A program made the translations under genes and the position numbers. From Acidobacteriota bacterium (lineage in GTDB: Bacteria > Acidobacteriota > Terriglobia > UBA7540), in the NCBI GenBank assembly GCA_021817045.1, contig JAKAWG010000030.1, positions 1-51,741 on the forward strand: 51,741 nucleotides of DNA, read 5' to 3'. Every line of letters begins with the position of its first letter. Positions within the stretch are counted from its first letter, which is position 1. The notes beneath the pieces were generated by a model. The model had not been told where the DNA came from. It ran no database searches and was given only the letters and a program-made list of their open reading frames with translations. Below are positions 35,910-44,699 of the stretch, one piece after another.

Positions 35910-37682
35910 ATGGCATGTAAGGAGCGGCGGACGGCGTCGCCGGGAACGTTATGGTTGGGAGTAATTCTGGGGGGCGTTCTGTGGTGTGTCGGTTGCAGTC
36001 CTGCCAGCGTCGCATTTCGAGAAGGCCGCAAGGCGGAAGAGCAGAAGAACTACGATAGCGCTGTTATCGACTTTCACAAGGCCCTCCGTTACCAGCCGGC
36101 GAACACCCTCTACGCGTATTATGAAAAAGAGGCGCGGAATAACGCGTCCATTTTTCACGCGCGCCAGGGAGCGCAACTGCTCGCTCAAGGCCGGCCCGAC
36201 GAAGCAGTCGGGGAGTTTCAGAAGGCCATCAGCATCGATCCCAGCAATCAGGTTGCCGGGCAATATCTTCAGCGCATTCTGCTTGGGCGGCAGGCGGCTC
36301 AGCAGCAACGCCAGCAGGCCATTCGCGCCGCGATGGAGAAGGCAGCATCAACGGAGACCGAGGCTGGCATAGAACTGGAGCCACCCTTGCCGAGTACCCC
36401 CATTGCTCGCCTCCACCTTTCAGCCAACAGCCGCACGGTGTTTCAGACGTTGGGCAAGCTTGCGGGCGTGAACGTGATTTTCCATTACGATTTTCAGCCC
36501 AAGCCGGTTTCGCTGGATTTGTCCAACGTGACCATCCTGCAGGCTTTGCAAGCCGCCGCCGATGAAGCTGACGTTTTCTGGCAGCCCGTCAATCACAATA
36601 CTATCCTTGTGATTCCAGACACGCCCAGCAACCGGCGGGAGTTGGAGGAAGATGTCTTGAAGACGGTTTACCTCCAGAATCCCGTTTCCGCGGCGGATCG
36701 TACGGCCATCCTGACCTCCCTAAAGCAAATCCTGGGCATCCAGAAGGTTTATGAGAATCCTCAGACGAACTCGATCACGCTTTTTGACGTTCCGGAACGA
36801 GTTAACCAGGCCGTAGCGCTAATCCATAGCTTAGACCGCGGGAAAGCCGAAGTGCTCATCAGCGTCACGCTGCTCGAAGCAGACCGCAATCGCATCCGCG
36901 ACTTGGGTTTAGCCCCTACACCGCTCGATCAGAACGGTACCATGGCGGCTGTGGGCTTGAACACGACCCCCTCAACAACGGCAGGCGGCGCTTCGGCGAC
37001 CACGCTTGGCCTCAATCAGCTTGGCCGGCTCTCAACGGGCAACTTCAGCATCGCGCTCCCCTATGTCACGGCCGAGGCGCTGCTGAGCGATAACCGCACC
37101 CACATCCTCCAGAACCCCCAGGTCAGGGTTACGGCGGGTGAGACGGCGCGGCTGAGGATTGGCCAGCAGGTTCCCATCGCGACCGGCAGCTTCGGTATAC
37201 CGACGGCGACGACGTCGACCGCCGCCGGGGCTTTCGGTCTGCTGGCCAATACGCAGTTTCAATACAAGGATGTGGGTGTAAACCTCGAAATCACACCGGA
37301 GGTGGCAGCGGACGGCGATATCATCATGCACACTAAAGTTAATATTTCTGCGCTAGGCCCTACGCAGAACATCGGCGGCATCGCGGAACCAACTTTCACC
37401 CAGCGGAGCATCGAGCAGGACATCCGGTTGAAGGAAGGCGAAGTCAGCTTGCTCGGTGGCCTGAATCAGACCCAGACCACGCGTACCGTGACCGGGCTGC
37501 CCGGACTCAGCCGCCTGCCGGTTTTGCGCTACCTGTTTTCAACCGAAAACTATACCGTCACCGATGAGGAAGTCCTCATTATGCTAACGCCGCACCTGGT
37601 GCGTCTGCCGGATGCCGGTCTTGCCGCGCTCCACGCGAATGCGCAGCCGGATATTAAGGGAGCAGATCCTCCGGGCAAATGA
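35910..37682 (+). CDS. gspD: Secretin with N-terminal TPR region (GspD/PilQ family), probable lipoprotein
   Basis: A 590-residue outer-membrane secretin-type protein. ATG 35910 gives a signal peptide MACKERRTASPGTLWLG followed by a hydrophobic core and a lipobox-like WCVGC, then a TPR-like region (EGRKAEEQKNYDSAVIDFHKALRYQP). The next domain resembles an N0/STN fold (LGKLAGVNVIFHYDF), followed by the secretin core with RIGQQVPIATG, VGVNLEITPEV and LKEGEVSLLGGL near the C-terminus. Secretins form the outer-membrane channel of type II secretion and type IV pili. An open frame extends to 35799 but does not help the signal. It ends overlapping gspG1 (ATGA). Confidence 0.88.
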   Translation: MACKERRTASPGTLWLGVILGGVLWCVGCSPASVAFREGRKAEEQKNYDSAVIDFHKALRYQPANTLYAYYEKEARNNASIFHARQGAQLLAQGRPDEAVGEFQKAISIDPSNQVAGQYLQRILLGRQAAQQQRQQAIRAAMEKAASTETEAGIELEPPLPSTPIARLHLSANSRTVFQTLGKLAGVNVIFHYDFQPKPVSLDLSNVTILQALQAAADEADVFWQPVNHNTILVIPDTPSNRRELEEDVLKTVYLQNPVSAADRTAILTSLKQILGIQKVYENPQTNSITLFDVPERVNQAVALIHSLDRGKAEVLISVTLLEADRNRIRDLGLAPTPLDQNGTMAAVGLNTTPSTTAGGASATTLGLNQLGRLSTGNFSIALPYVTAEALLSDNRTHILQNPQVRVTAGETARLRIGQQVPIATGSFGIPTATTSTAAGAFGLLANTQFQYKDVGVNLEITPEVAADGDIIMHTKVNISALGPTQNIGGIAEPTFTQRSIEQDIRLKEGEVSLLGGLNQTQTTRTVTGLPGLSRLPVLRYLFSTENYTVTDEEVLIMLTPHLVRLPDAGLAALHANAQPDIKGADPPGK

Positions 37683-38143
37683 GAAGTTGGGCGCAGGATC
37701 GAGGCTTTACGCTTTTGGAAATGGTCGCCACCATGGCGATCATGACCATTCTGGCGGGAGCGGCGCTTCCGCTTGCCCAGGAACACGCGCAGCGGATGAA
37801 GGAAGTGGAGTTGCGGCGAGACCTGCGCGAAATCCGTACGGCGATCGACCGCTACAAGGACTTTTCCGACCGCGGGTTAATTCCGGTAGAGACGGACACT
37901 TATGGGTATCCGCCCACCCTTGAGACCTTGGTGCGAGGTGTGCCGCTAAAGGGCGATCCAGACTTGCGCTATAGATTCCTCCGGAAGATTCCCGTGGATC
38001 CGATGACGGGGAACACCGACTGGGGGCTGCGGTCCATGCAGGACGACCCGGACACGCAAACGTGGGGCGGTCAGAACGTTTTCGACGTATATGACAACAG
38101 CGGCGGCACCGCTTTAGACGGAACTCAGTATTCGAGTTGGTGA
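37679..38143 (+). CDS. gspG: GspG-like major pseudopilin 1
   Basis: A 154-residue type IV pilin-like protein. It carries the prepilin peptidase site G/FTLLEMV after a short basic leader, with the conserved Glu at position +5 of the mature N-terminus, then a hydrophobic helix. The globular domain has PVDPMTGNTDWGLR, typical of GspG, and ends GTALDGTQYSSW. It would be processed by a prepilin peptidase and assembled into a pseudopilus. It starts within the secretin stop codon and is followed by a repeat-filled gap. Confidence 0.9.
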   Translation: MRSWAQDRGFTLLEMVATMAIMTILAGAALPLAQEHAQRMKEVELRRDLREIRTAIDRYKDFSDRGLIPVETDTYGYPPTLETLVRGVPLKGDPDLRYRFLRKIPVDPMTGNTDWGLRSMQDDPDTQTWGGQNVFDVYDNSGGTALDGTQYSSW

Positions 38144-38186
38144 AGCTGTAGGGGTGATTTCCATATCGTCGGCAACTCCAGCCCTG

Positions 38187-38254
38187 TTACCCCCGCGAAA
38201 GCGGGGTTCCAGGTCTGGGCCGAGTAAGCTGGATTCCCGCTTGCGCGGGAATGA
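38187..38254. repeat. Palindromic repeat, family A, copy 1
   Basis: Two hairpins close together: CCCCGCGAAAGCGGGG (38191-38206) and ATTCCCGCTTGCGCGGGAAT (38233-38252). This GGGAATGAC-ended type is a common dispersed repeat of bacterial genomes. It lies between the two pseudopilin genes. Confidence 0.75.
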
Positions 38255-38269
38255 CGCGCGAGGTGCGCG

Positions 38270-38698
38270 GTGCTACTGAACGAGATTCACCGGAGAAGTT
38301 CACTAAGAGCAGCGCGGTCGGGTTTCACTCTGCTCGAGATGCTGGTGGTGATGACGCTCATTCTGATCCTGGCCACGATTGCCGTGCCCAATTACATGAC
38401 AGCCATCCGGCGCGCGAAAGAAGCCGTGCTGCGGGACGACCTTTATACGATGCGGCACCTCATCGACGAATACACCGTTGACAAGCAGCAGCCTCCAAAC
38501 TCCCTGCAGGATTTGGTGGACGCAGGCTATCTCCGCGGCGGCGTTCCGGTTGACCCGATTACGGGATCGAGCAAGACCTGGAAGACGGACATCGAGGACG
38601 TTCCCACGTCGCCTAACCAATCGGAAAGCGGAGTGGTGGACGTGCACAGCGGCTCGGACGAGACTTCCCTCGAAGGTACTCCGTACAGTAGTTGGTAG
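38270..38698 (+). CDS. gspG: GspG-like pseudopilin 2
   Basis: A 142-residue pseudopilin starting at GTG 38270. It has the class III signal AARSG/FTLLEMLVVMTLILIL, with Glu at +5 and a long hydrophobic helix. The body has GVPVDPITGSSKTW, as in the first copy, and ends SLEGTPYSSW, almost the same last residues as gspG1. The two are related but not recent duplicates. It probably forms a minor or alternative pseudopilus subunit. Confidence 0.9.
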   Translation: MLLNEIHRRSSLRAARSGFTLLEMLVVMTLILILATIAVPNYMTAIRRAKEAVLRDDLYTMRHLIDEYTVDKQQPPNSLQDLVDAGYLRGGVPVDPITGSSKTWKTDIEDVPTSPNQSESGVVDVHSGSDETSLEGTPYSSW

Positions 38699-38711
38699 AA
38701 ACGCCTGCGCC

Positions 38712-38786
38712 CCCTCACCCGCCCTCCTTCGTCGGGCACCCTCTCCCATGGGGAGAGAGTGGCGAACGGAGCGAGCCGGGTGAGGG
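38712..38786. repeat. Palindromic repeat, family B, copy 1
   Basis: The outer arms CCCTCACCC (38712-38720) and GGGTGAGGG (38778-38786) enclose CTCTCCCATGGGGAGAG, giving a long cruciform. It lies between gspG2 and gspF. Confidence 0.75.
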
Positions 38787-38808
38787 ATTCTAGCGCCGAT
38801 TTTCAGGA

Positions 38809-40011
38809 ATGGAATACGTTTGCAAAATTGCCACCGCCAGCGGCCAGGTGCTGGATCAGCTTCAGAAGGCCGAGTCTGAATCGGAACTCCGGCAGCGCCT
38901 CGCTGCCGAAGGATACTGCGTCTTTTCGGTTCAGCCGAAGGATTGGCTGGGCTCGAAGCTCGATGGTTTCCGGCGTCGGAAGATCCGCCCCGATGATTTC
39001 ATCGTCTTCAACCAGCAGTTTCTGACGCTTTCGAAGTCCGGCCTGCCCCTGCAGAAATCGTTGGAGTTGCTCGCGCGCCAGACGCGCAGCCCCCAACTGC
39101 GGGTGGCGCTCGAGTCGGTGCGCGACCAGGTCCGTTCCGGGGCTTTGCTTTCGGATGCCTTTTCTTTTACAGGAAGCTTTCCGAAGATCTATTCGGCCAC
39201 CCTCCGTGCGGGAGAGCGCAGCGGCAGCCTTGATCGTGTGTTGGGCCAGTATCTTTCTTATCAGAGGATCAGCCGCACGTTTCGCAAAAAGATTGTCGCG
39301 GCTCTCATTTATCCGAGTTTCCTGGTCTTTTTTCTGGCTGTGCTCGTAAGCTTTGTGGTCAGCTTCATTGTTCCGCGCTTCGCGATGTTGTACGGTGACC
39401 TGGGGGTCCAACTGCCCAGGCTGACGCAGATAACGATTGCCGCAGCGCTTGGCTTTAAGCACATGGCCCTCGAAATCCTTATCGCTTTGGTAGGCGGCGC
39501 CTTGGCGCTCCGGGCCGCGTGGCGTTCGCCGCGAACGCGAATGGCGTGGGATCGCATCCGCTTCCGCCTTCCGCTCGCCGGTCCGCTGCTCCTGAAATTT
39601 TCCGTGGGCGAGTTTGCGCGCACTGTGGGGGTACTGCTCGCAGGCGGCCTGCCGGCGGTTGAAGCGCTGGAGACGGCGCGGGCCTCGGTCACGAGCCCGC
39701 TTATTGCCAAAGCTATTGAGGATGCCAAACAGGAAGTCATCGGCGGCCGCTCCTTGAGCGCGAGCCTTCGCGGAACCGGATTGTTCCCTCCGACGGCCCT
39801 CGACATGATTGAGGTGGGAGAAACGACGGGTGCGTTGCCCGCCATGCTGGAAAGCGTGGCCGAGTTTTACGAAGAGGACGTCAATATCGACCTCTCGGCG
39901 CTGGTGGCCCTCGTCGATCCGGTGATGATTGCCGGAGTTGCGATGGTGGTGGCCTTCGTCCTGGTGGCGTTTTATCTTCCGCTCTTTTCGCTGGCCGGGC
40001 AGGTCCATTGA
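38809..40011 (+). CDS. gspF: Type II secretion/type IV pilus inner-membrane platform protein
   Basis: A 400-residue GspF/PilC protein that anchors the assembly ATPase at the inner membrane. The two repeated helical domains are visible: FNQQFLTLSKSGLPLQKSLELLAR with SLDRVLGQYLSYQ, and GEFARTVGVLLAGGLPAVEALE with LDMIEVGETTGALPAMLESVAEFYEEDV. Three transmembrane helices lie at about 160-195, 215-240 and 365-390. The length is normal. It is separated from gspE by a second family A repeat. Confidence 0.93.
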   Translation: MEYVCKIATASGQVLDQLQKAESESELRQRLAAEGYCVFSVQPKDWLGSKLDGFRRRKIRPDDFIVFNQQFLTLSKSGLPLQKSLELLARQTRSPQLRVALESVRDQVRSGALLSDAFSFTGSFPKIYSATLRAGERSGSLDRVLGQYLSYQRISRTFRKKIVAALIYPSFLVFFLAVLVSFVVSFIVPRFAMLYGDLGVQLPRLTQITIAAALGFKHMALEILIALVGGALALRAAWRSPRTRMAWDRIRFRLPLAGPLLLKFSVGEFARTVGVLLAGGLPAVEALETARASVTSPLIAKAIEDAKQEVIGGRSLSASLRGTGLFPPTALDMIEVGETTGALPAMLESVAEFYEEDVNIDLSALVALVDPVMIAGVAMVVAFVLVAFYLPLFSLAGQVH

Positions 40012-40176
40012 AAATTCTGAATGGCGAATTGTGAATACCGCTTTAACGCGTTCTCTATAGCAACCTTTTCGGGAAAGAAGATTTCCGGATCGCCGCCATT
40101 CAGCGTTGTTGGCCTCTGCCGTTCCAAGCGTCGCCTGGGCCCTCGGCCCGACCGCGTGGATTAGAATCACCGCCAT

Positions 40177-40244
40177 CACCCCGCGAAATTGGGGGTCCAG
40201 ACCGTCATGGAAGCAACTGGATTCCCGCTCACGCGGGAATGACC
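40177..40244. repeat. Palindromic repeat, family A, copy 2
   Basis: ATTCCCGCTCACGCGGGAAT lies at 40222-40241, with a decayed version of the CCCCGC hairpin before it. It is the same arrangement as 38187-38254 and lies between gspF and gspE. Confidence 0.7.
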
Positions 40245-40298
40245 GGCAAAGGGTGATTTTCGGGGGCGTACTGAGGAATTTGCCCGGAGAACTTCCAC

Positions 40299-41900
40299 AT
40301 GCCTGAAACGAAGCCCCAAACCGACGTCGAGCGAGCGCGTGAGCTTGCCGCCCGGTATCACTTCGATTTCATCGACCTTCGCGCGTTGCAGATTGACCGC
40401 GAGTTGCTTCAGTCGGTGCCGCTCGACCTGATGGTGAAGTACGAGTTTTTCCCGCTGGAGGCACGCGACCACACGCTTACGGTCGCCATCGCTAACCCCG
40501 CCGGGCTCGAGCGCCTGGACGAACTCGAGCTCAAACTGAACCGGCGGCTGGTTATCAAGGTGGCGGCGGCGAGCCAATTAATGGACCTGCTGCGTACCAC
40601 GGAGCCTTCGCAGCGCGTGCTTAACGAGGCGACAGCGGATTTTCGCGCCGGCGTTGCGGAAAAAGCGCCGGGCGAAGACTCCGTGCTCTCGCTCGAACAG
40701 CTCGTTGAAAGCACCGAGTCGAATCCGATGATCCGGCTCGTGGATTCCATTATTTTCTCCGGCCTCGAGCACCGCGCCAGCGACATTCACATTGAGTCTC
40801 ACGACAACGCGGTGGTGGTGAAGAACCGCGTTGATGGCGTGCTGCAAGAGGCTATGCCGCCGCTCGGCCAGGAGTTCCAATCCAATCTGATTACGCGCAT
40901 CAAGGTGATGGCGGAGCTTGACATCGCCGAGCGGCGCGTGCCGCAGGACGGCCGCTTCCGCGTCGTTTATAAGGGTCGTCCCATTGACTTCCGCGTCTCG
41001 ATTATGCCGTCGATCAACGGTGAGGACGCGGTGCTGCGCATCCTGGACAAAGAGTCGCTCAGCGAGAAATTTCGCCAGTTGCGGCTTGACGTGCTCGGCT
41101 TCGCGGATCACGAACTGCGCCGCCTGCGCCGTTTCATCCGCGAGCCCTACGGCATGGTGCTCGTCACCGGCCCGACCGGAAGCGGAAAGACCACCACGCT
41201 TTACGCGGCAATTTCCGAGATCAAGAGCGACGAAGACAAGATTGTGACCATCGAAGACCCGGTCGAATACCAGATCCGCGGCATCACGCAGGTGCCGGTC
41301 AATGAGAAAAAGGGGCTGACGTTTGCGCGCGGCTTGCGCTCCATTCTGCGCCACGATCCGGACAAGATCATGGTGGGCGAGATTCGGGACAACGAAACGG
41401 CGCAAATTGCGATCCAGTCCGCGCTGACCGGCCACCTCGTCTTCACCACCGTACACGCCAACAACGTGCTGGACGTTTTGAGCCGCTTTCTGAACATGGG
41501 CGTGGACCCGTATCATTTTGTCTCCGCGCTCAACTGCATTCTGGCGCAGCGGCTGGTGCGGGTGATCTGCGAGGTTTGCAAGCGGCCCGTCACGCTGCCG
41601 CCCGAGCTTTACGAGGAATCGGGGCTTGACGGCAATGAGTGGCGGAATGTGGTGATGTACGAAGGCGCTGGGTGCGCGCTTTGCAACCATACCGGCTTTC
41701 ACGGCCGGACCGCCATTGGCGAGCTGCTCGCCCTGACGGATCCAATCCGCGAGCTGATTCTCGAGCGCCGGTCCACGGCTGAGTTGCGCCGCACGGCGCG
41801 CCAGGATGGGATGACGACGCTGCGCGAGTCGGCCTTGGCCAAAGTCCGCGACGGCGTCACGACCCTGCGCGAGATCAACAAGGTGACATTTGTGGAGTAG
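40299..41900 (+). CDS. gspE: Type II secretion/type IV pilus assembly ATPase
   Basis: A 533-residue hexameric ATPase that powers pseudopilus assembly. N-terminal helical domain, then an ATPase with Walker A GPTGSGKTT (about 290), Asp box DKIVTIEDPVEY, Walker B-like PDKIMVGEIRDNETAQIA and the His box TGHLVFTTVHANN. Two CxxC pairs, CEVC (424, 427) and CALC (459, 462), form the usual zinc site. The segment HRASDIHIES marks the N2/N3 interface. It is the most conserved component of the cluster and supports its identity. Confidence 0.95.
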   Translation: MPETKPQTDVERARELAARYHFDFIDLRALQIDRELLQSVPLDLMVKYEFFPLEARDHTLTVAIANPAGLERLDELELKLNRRLVIKVAAASQLMDLLRTTEPSQRVLNEATADFRAGVAEKAPGEDSVLSLEQLVESTESNPMIRLVDSIIFSGLEHRASDIHIESHDNAVVVKNRVDGVLQEAMPPLGQEFQSNLITRIKVMAELDIAERRVPQDGRFRVVYKGRPIDFRVSIMPSINGEDAVLRILDKESLSEKFRQLRLDVLGFADHELRRLRRFIREPYGMVLVTGPTGSGKTTTLYAAISEIKSDEDKIVTIEDPVEYQIRGITQVPVNEKKGLTFARGLRSILRHDPDKIMVGEIRDNETAQIAIQSALTGHLVFTTVHANNVLDVLSRFLNMGVDPYHFVSALNCILAQRLVRVICEVCKRPVTLPPELYEESGLDGNEWRNVVMYEGAGCALCNHTGFHGRTAIGELLALTDPIRELILERRSTAELRRTARQDGMTTLRESALAKVRDGVTTLREINKVTFVE

Positions 41901-41999
41901 CAGCAGCGAAAAAACTGTCTCATCTGTCTCCTTTGTCTCACCGGGCTGTTGTAGGATGCTTCTTAGATGTGATTGTGCTTTGGAAACTTCGGTCGATAC

Positions 42000-42098
42000 C
42001 CCTCACCCGGCTCGCTCCGCTTGCCACTCTCTCCCTAAACGAGAGGGTGCCTGACGCTTTGGCTGCGCTCAGCGTAAACTCCGGAGGGCGGGTGAGGG
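42000..42098. repeat. Palindromic repeat, family B, copy 2 (inverted relative to copy 1)
   Basis: CCCTCACCC (42000-42008) and GGGTGAGGG (42090-42098) are the outer arms. The GGCTCGCTCCG arm lies at the left end here, where copy 1 has GAACGGAGCGAGCC at its right end, so the two copies are inverted. It lies after gspE. Confidence 0.7.
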
Positions 42099-42389
42099 AG
42101 CATTTTCGATCTTTGCGGGTGTCACGAAGCGACATGAGCGGCTGCCCTCGGGCTGGCAAGCCTGTTCGTCGGCCTGGATTCGGCGACGCTGGGAAGGGGA
42201 TATGGAAGTCTACAGCGCGAAGCGGCAATCAAATCGTGGCGCTCGGCGGAGTAATAGGGCCGTCGCGCCCGTGGCTCGGCCCGACCAGGACGTCCTTGCT
42301 ACACTCCGGGAGAGGTGCAAAGAGAAAGAATGCTTAGGGGGGCATTAGGATAACTCATTGAAAACAAAGGATGATTAGGGGGCAATCTA

Positions 42390-42455
42390 GGAACAATCTC
42401 CCTGAATCCGTGTATCATACTGAATTTAAAATAGTTACTACTGAGATTGTTCCTC
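42390..42455. promoter_or_regulatory. 12-bp perfect inverted repeat, possible operator or attenuator
   Basis: AGGAACAATCTC (42390-42401) and GAGATTGTTCCT (42444-42455) are exact inverted repeats separated by 42 bases, in an AT-rich stretch 97 bases upstream of pilM. It could be a regulator site, an RNA hairpin or a remnant of a mobile element end. Confidence 0.4.
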
Positions 42456-42551
42456 GAGGTTAAAGTTGCAGAAAACATGGTAGTTAGTGGAAAAATCAGC
42501 AAAAAAACCGAATTTGTTGTTCCAGGAGTGGCGGGACAGTAGACCTTTGGA

Positions 42552-43565
42552 GTGCAGCAGAGCGATCCGAGTGATGGTGCGGTCTTAACTGACTTAAGAG
42601 CGAGTATGAGTTCCGAGAAGAATGGAAATGGCGAAGCTAGGCGCGGCTGGCTCAAACTGCCTTCCGTTGTTTACGAGATCGAGCCGCACTTTGCGATGGC
42701 GGCTCGCTTGTCCGCTTCGCCCGCTGGCGTGTGCCGGATGGCGGCGGTCGATTTGCCCGCCGGCTTAGTGCAGCCGTCGCCGGTGCAGGCGAATATCGGT
42801 GACGCCAAGGAACTTGGCCACGCCGTGCGATCGCTTCGGAAATCTGTCGGCCGGCGGCGGCCGTGGGCGCTCATGGTGCCGGACGCCGTCGCGCGGGTCA
42901 ATATCATCAGCTTTGAGACGCTCCCCGCGAAGGCCGCGGAATTGCAGGCTCTGCTGCGCTGGAAGATTCGCGACACTTTGGGTTTTGCGCCAGAAGAAGC
43001 GCGGCTGTCTCATCAGGTGACTCATCGCGGCCCAGGCGAGATCGAAATGCTGGTGACGGCGGTGAAGGAAGACGTGCGGCGGCAATACGAAGAAGCGGTC
43101 GATTCCCGAAACGACGCCTCGCTGATGCTTCCGGTCACGTTAGCGCTTCTGACGCTGCTGCCGGAGACCGAGCCTGGCGGACAGCTCCTCACGCACGTCT
43201 GCTCAGGGTGGGTAACCAACGCTGTGGTTGAGGGAAACCGGTTGCGCTTCTGGCGAAACAGGGCCTTAGCGGGAAGCGAGGCGGATGGAGACGCGCCGCA
43301 GGCCGCCGCGGCGGAAGCGTCTCGCGCCGCGGCCAGTGTTCGTGACCGTTGGGGAATTGAAATCCGGCAGGCGTGGTGCTGCGCCCGCCCCGAAGGAAGC
43401 GACGCGTTGCGCCGGTGCATGTCCGAGGCCTTGGGCATAGAGGCGGAAGTGATCGTTGCGAGAGAGCGGTTCAGTGCGGGCCTTCGCGCCAAAGACAAGC
43501 CCCTTTTTCAGCCGCTTGGCGCGCCGGTTGACGCCGTCATCGCCGCCACAGGCAGGTTGCGATGA
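42552..43565 (+). CDS. pilM: PilM/GspL-like actin-fold assembly protein
   Basis: A 337-residue protein with the position and length of PilM. It has an N-terminal segment VVYEIEPHFAMAARL, MVPDAVARVNIISFETLPAKAAELQALLRWKIRD (typical of PilM/EpsL-type proteins) and a C-terminal half resembling the actin-like domain, though its ATP loops are degenerate. It probably acts in the cytoplasm and recruits PilN to the ATPase. The start could be ATG 42606. It is followed directly by pilN, overlapping by four bases. Confidence 0.72.
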   Translation: MQQSDPSDGAVLTDLRASMSSEKNGNGEARRGWLKLPSVVYEIEPHFAMAARLSASPAGVCRMAAVDLPAGLVQPSPVQANIGDAKELGHAVRSLRKSVGRRRPWALMVPDAVARVNIISFETLPAKAAELQALLRWKIRDTLGFAPEEARLSHQVTHRGPGEIEMLVTAVKEDVRRQYEEAVDSRNDASLMLPVTLALLTLLPETEPGGQLLTHVCSGWVTNAVVEGNRLRFWRNRALAGSEADGDAPQAAAAEASRAAASVRDRWGIEIRQAWCCARPEGSDALRRCMSEALGIEAEVIVARERFSAGLRAKDKPLFQPLGAPVDAVIAATGRLR

Positions 43566-44137
43566 GAATTGAAATCAATCTGGCGACGCCCAGAAAGCCG
43601 CTTGAGCGCTGGCTGCCCGTCCTGGCGCCGCTCCTGGTTGTTGCCACCCTGTTCTTGCTCGCTTGGATTTCCGTGGTTGTTGCCGCCAGGGCAGTCGAGT
43701 ACCGCGAGGTCTCGCGGACGGTGCTCGACTATCAGGGCAAAATTGCCGTGTTGCGGGCGCGCGAAGCCAGGTTGCGCTCCCGGCTCAGGCAGCCATCGAC
43801 GGCCTTGCTCTATAACCAGATCAACTTCTTGAATTCGCTCATCGCGCAGAAAAAGGTTTCGCTTTCCAACCTGACGGGGAAGGTGCTTCAGCTTCTTCCC
43901 GAGCGAGCGCGCCTCGATGAGTTGTCGCTGATCTCGACCACGGACGGGCCCAGGGTGGAGTTTAGTGTTGAAGGCGCGGGCAGCGAGTCCGTTTACGCCT
44001 TCTTGAGCCACCTGGAGAATTCTCCGGATTTCGATTCCGTGGCGGTGCAAAACCAGGCTTCTGAGCCGGACGGGCCGGATAAGGGCGACGTGATCCTGAC
44101 CTGCAGCGCGCGCTATGTGGGGGAACACTTGCCATGA
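43562..44137 (+). CDS. pilN: PilN-like inner-membrane assembly protein
   Basis: A 191-residue bitopic protein. The short cytoplasmic start MRIEINLATPRKPLERW matches the PilN motif that binds PilM (INLLP-type in relatives). One transmembrane helix (WLPVLAPLLVVATLFLLAW) is followed by a coiled coil, and the ferredoxin-like periplasmic part (LDELSLISTTDGPRVEFSVEG) ends the protein. Start overlaps the pilM stop (ATGA). Confidence 0.85.
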   Translation: MRIEINLATPRKPLERWLPVLAPLLVVATLFLLAWISVVVAARAVEYREVSRTVLDYQGKIAVLRAREARLRSRLRQPSTALLYNQINFLNSLIAQKKVSLSNLTGKVLQLLPERARLDELSLISTTDGPRVEFSVEGAGSESVYAFLSHLENSPDFDSVAVQNQASEPDGPDKGDVILTCSARYVGEHLP

Positions 44138-44150
44138 CCGGAAAGGTCTT

Positions 44151-44699
44151 ATGAGTCGAAAGAGACGAAAAAGCTGGGCGCGGGTCGTGCTGAAAATCGG
44201 GCTGGTTCTGCTGGCCCTGGATGCGGTAGGCTATGTTGTGGTTGAGCGCTCCCTGGCAGCCCTGGTGACGGAAAAGTACGGCCAGTTCAACTCGGCGCGT
44301 GCCGGGTGGCTTCAGGAAAGGATGCGTGTGGCCTCGCTTGAAAAAGAGAACGCGGCGCTGCCTGGCGAACTCAGCCAGTTGAAAAGCTTTCTCGCTCAGC
44401 ACCTGCCGGCGCGCCGGCAAGGTTTTTCTTCGGCCGCGTTGCTGCTCCAACGGCTTACGCAACAATCGAACGTCCAACTCTCGGGCATTTCGTACAATCT
44501 AAGTGCAAGCAAAGGAGAGCCGCTGGATCATATGAGCCTTGGAGTTTATGTCCAGGGCAGCTTCGCCAACCTGCTGGCCTTTGCGCATACGCTCGAAACG
44601 GCCCAGGATCTTGTCGTTGTGCGAAGTTTTAAGTTCAATCCGGGGGATGGCGGCGCGCTCGGATTGCGGATGACCGCCGATCTCTATTTGATGCCATGA
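44151..44699 (+). CDS. pilO: PilO-like inner-membrane assembly protein
   Basis: A 182-residue protein from ATG 44151. It has a basic start MSRKRRKSWARVV, one transmembrane helix (KIGLVLLALDAVGYVVVE), a coiled coil (LQERMRVASLEKENAAL) and a PilO-type domain LLQRLTQQSNVQLSGISYNL and MSLGVYVQGSFANLLAFAHTLE. An earlier in-frame start at 44115 overlaps pilN and is rejected. PilN and PilO form a heterodimer in the inner membrane. Confidence 0.85.
   Translation: MSRKRRKSWARVVLKIGLVLLALDAVGYVVVERSLAALVTEKYGQFNSARAGWLQERMRVASLEKENAALPGELSQLKSFLAQHLPARRQGFSSAALLLQRLTQQSNVQLSGISYNLSASKGEPLDHMSLGVYVQGSFANLLAFAHTLETAQDLVVVRSFKFNPGDGGALGLRMTADLYLMP

Larger units (their letters stand above)
41901..42551. 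other. Large gap inside the secretion cluster with repeat and inverted repeat
   Basis: 650 bases between gspE and pilM. It contains a family B repeat (42000-42098), a GC-rich stretch with no gene, then an AT-rich tract about 42330-42545 that carries a 12-bp inverted repeat. It is a plausible place for a second promoter of the pilM-pilP part. No coding frame is convincing. Confidence 0.55.

Noticed and set aside
38803..40179. 458-residue minus-strand frame opposite gspF
   Set aside because: Antisense to a clear GspF gene with no recognisable features.
40578..41702. 374-residue minus-strand frame opposite gspE
   Set aside because: Antisense to a well-conserved ATPase; His/Arg-rich shadow sequence.
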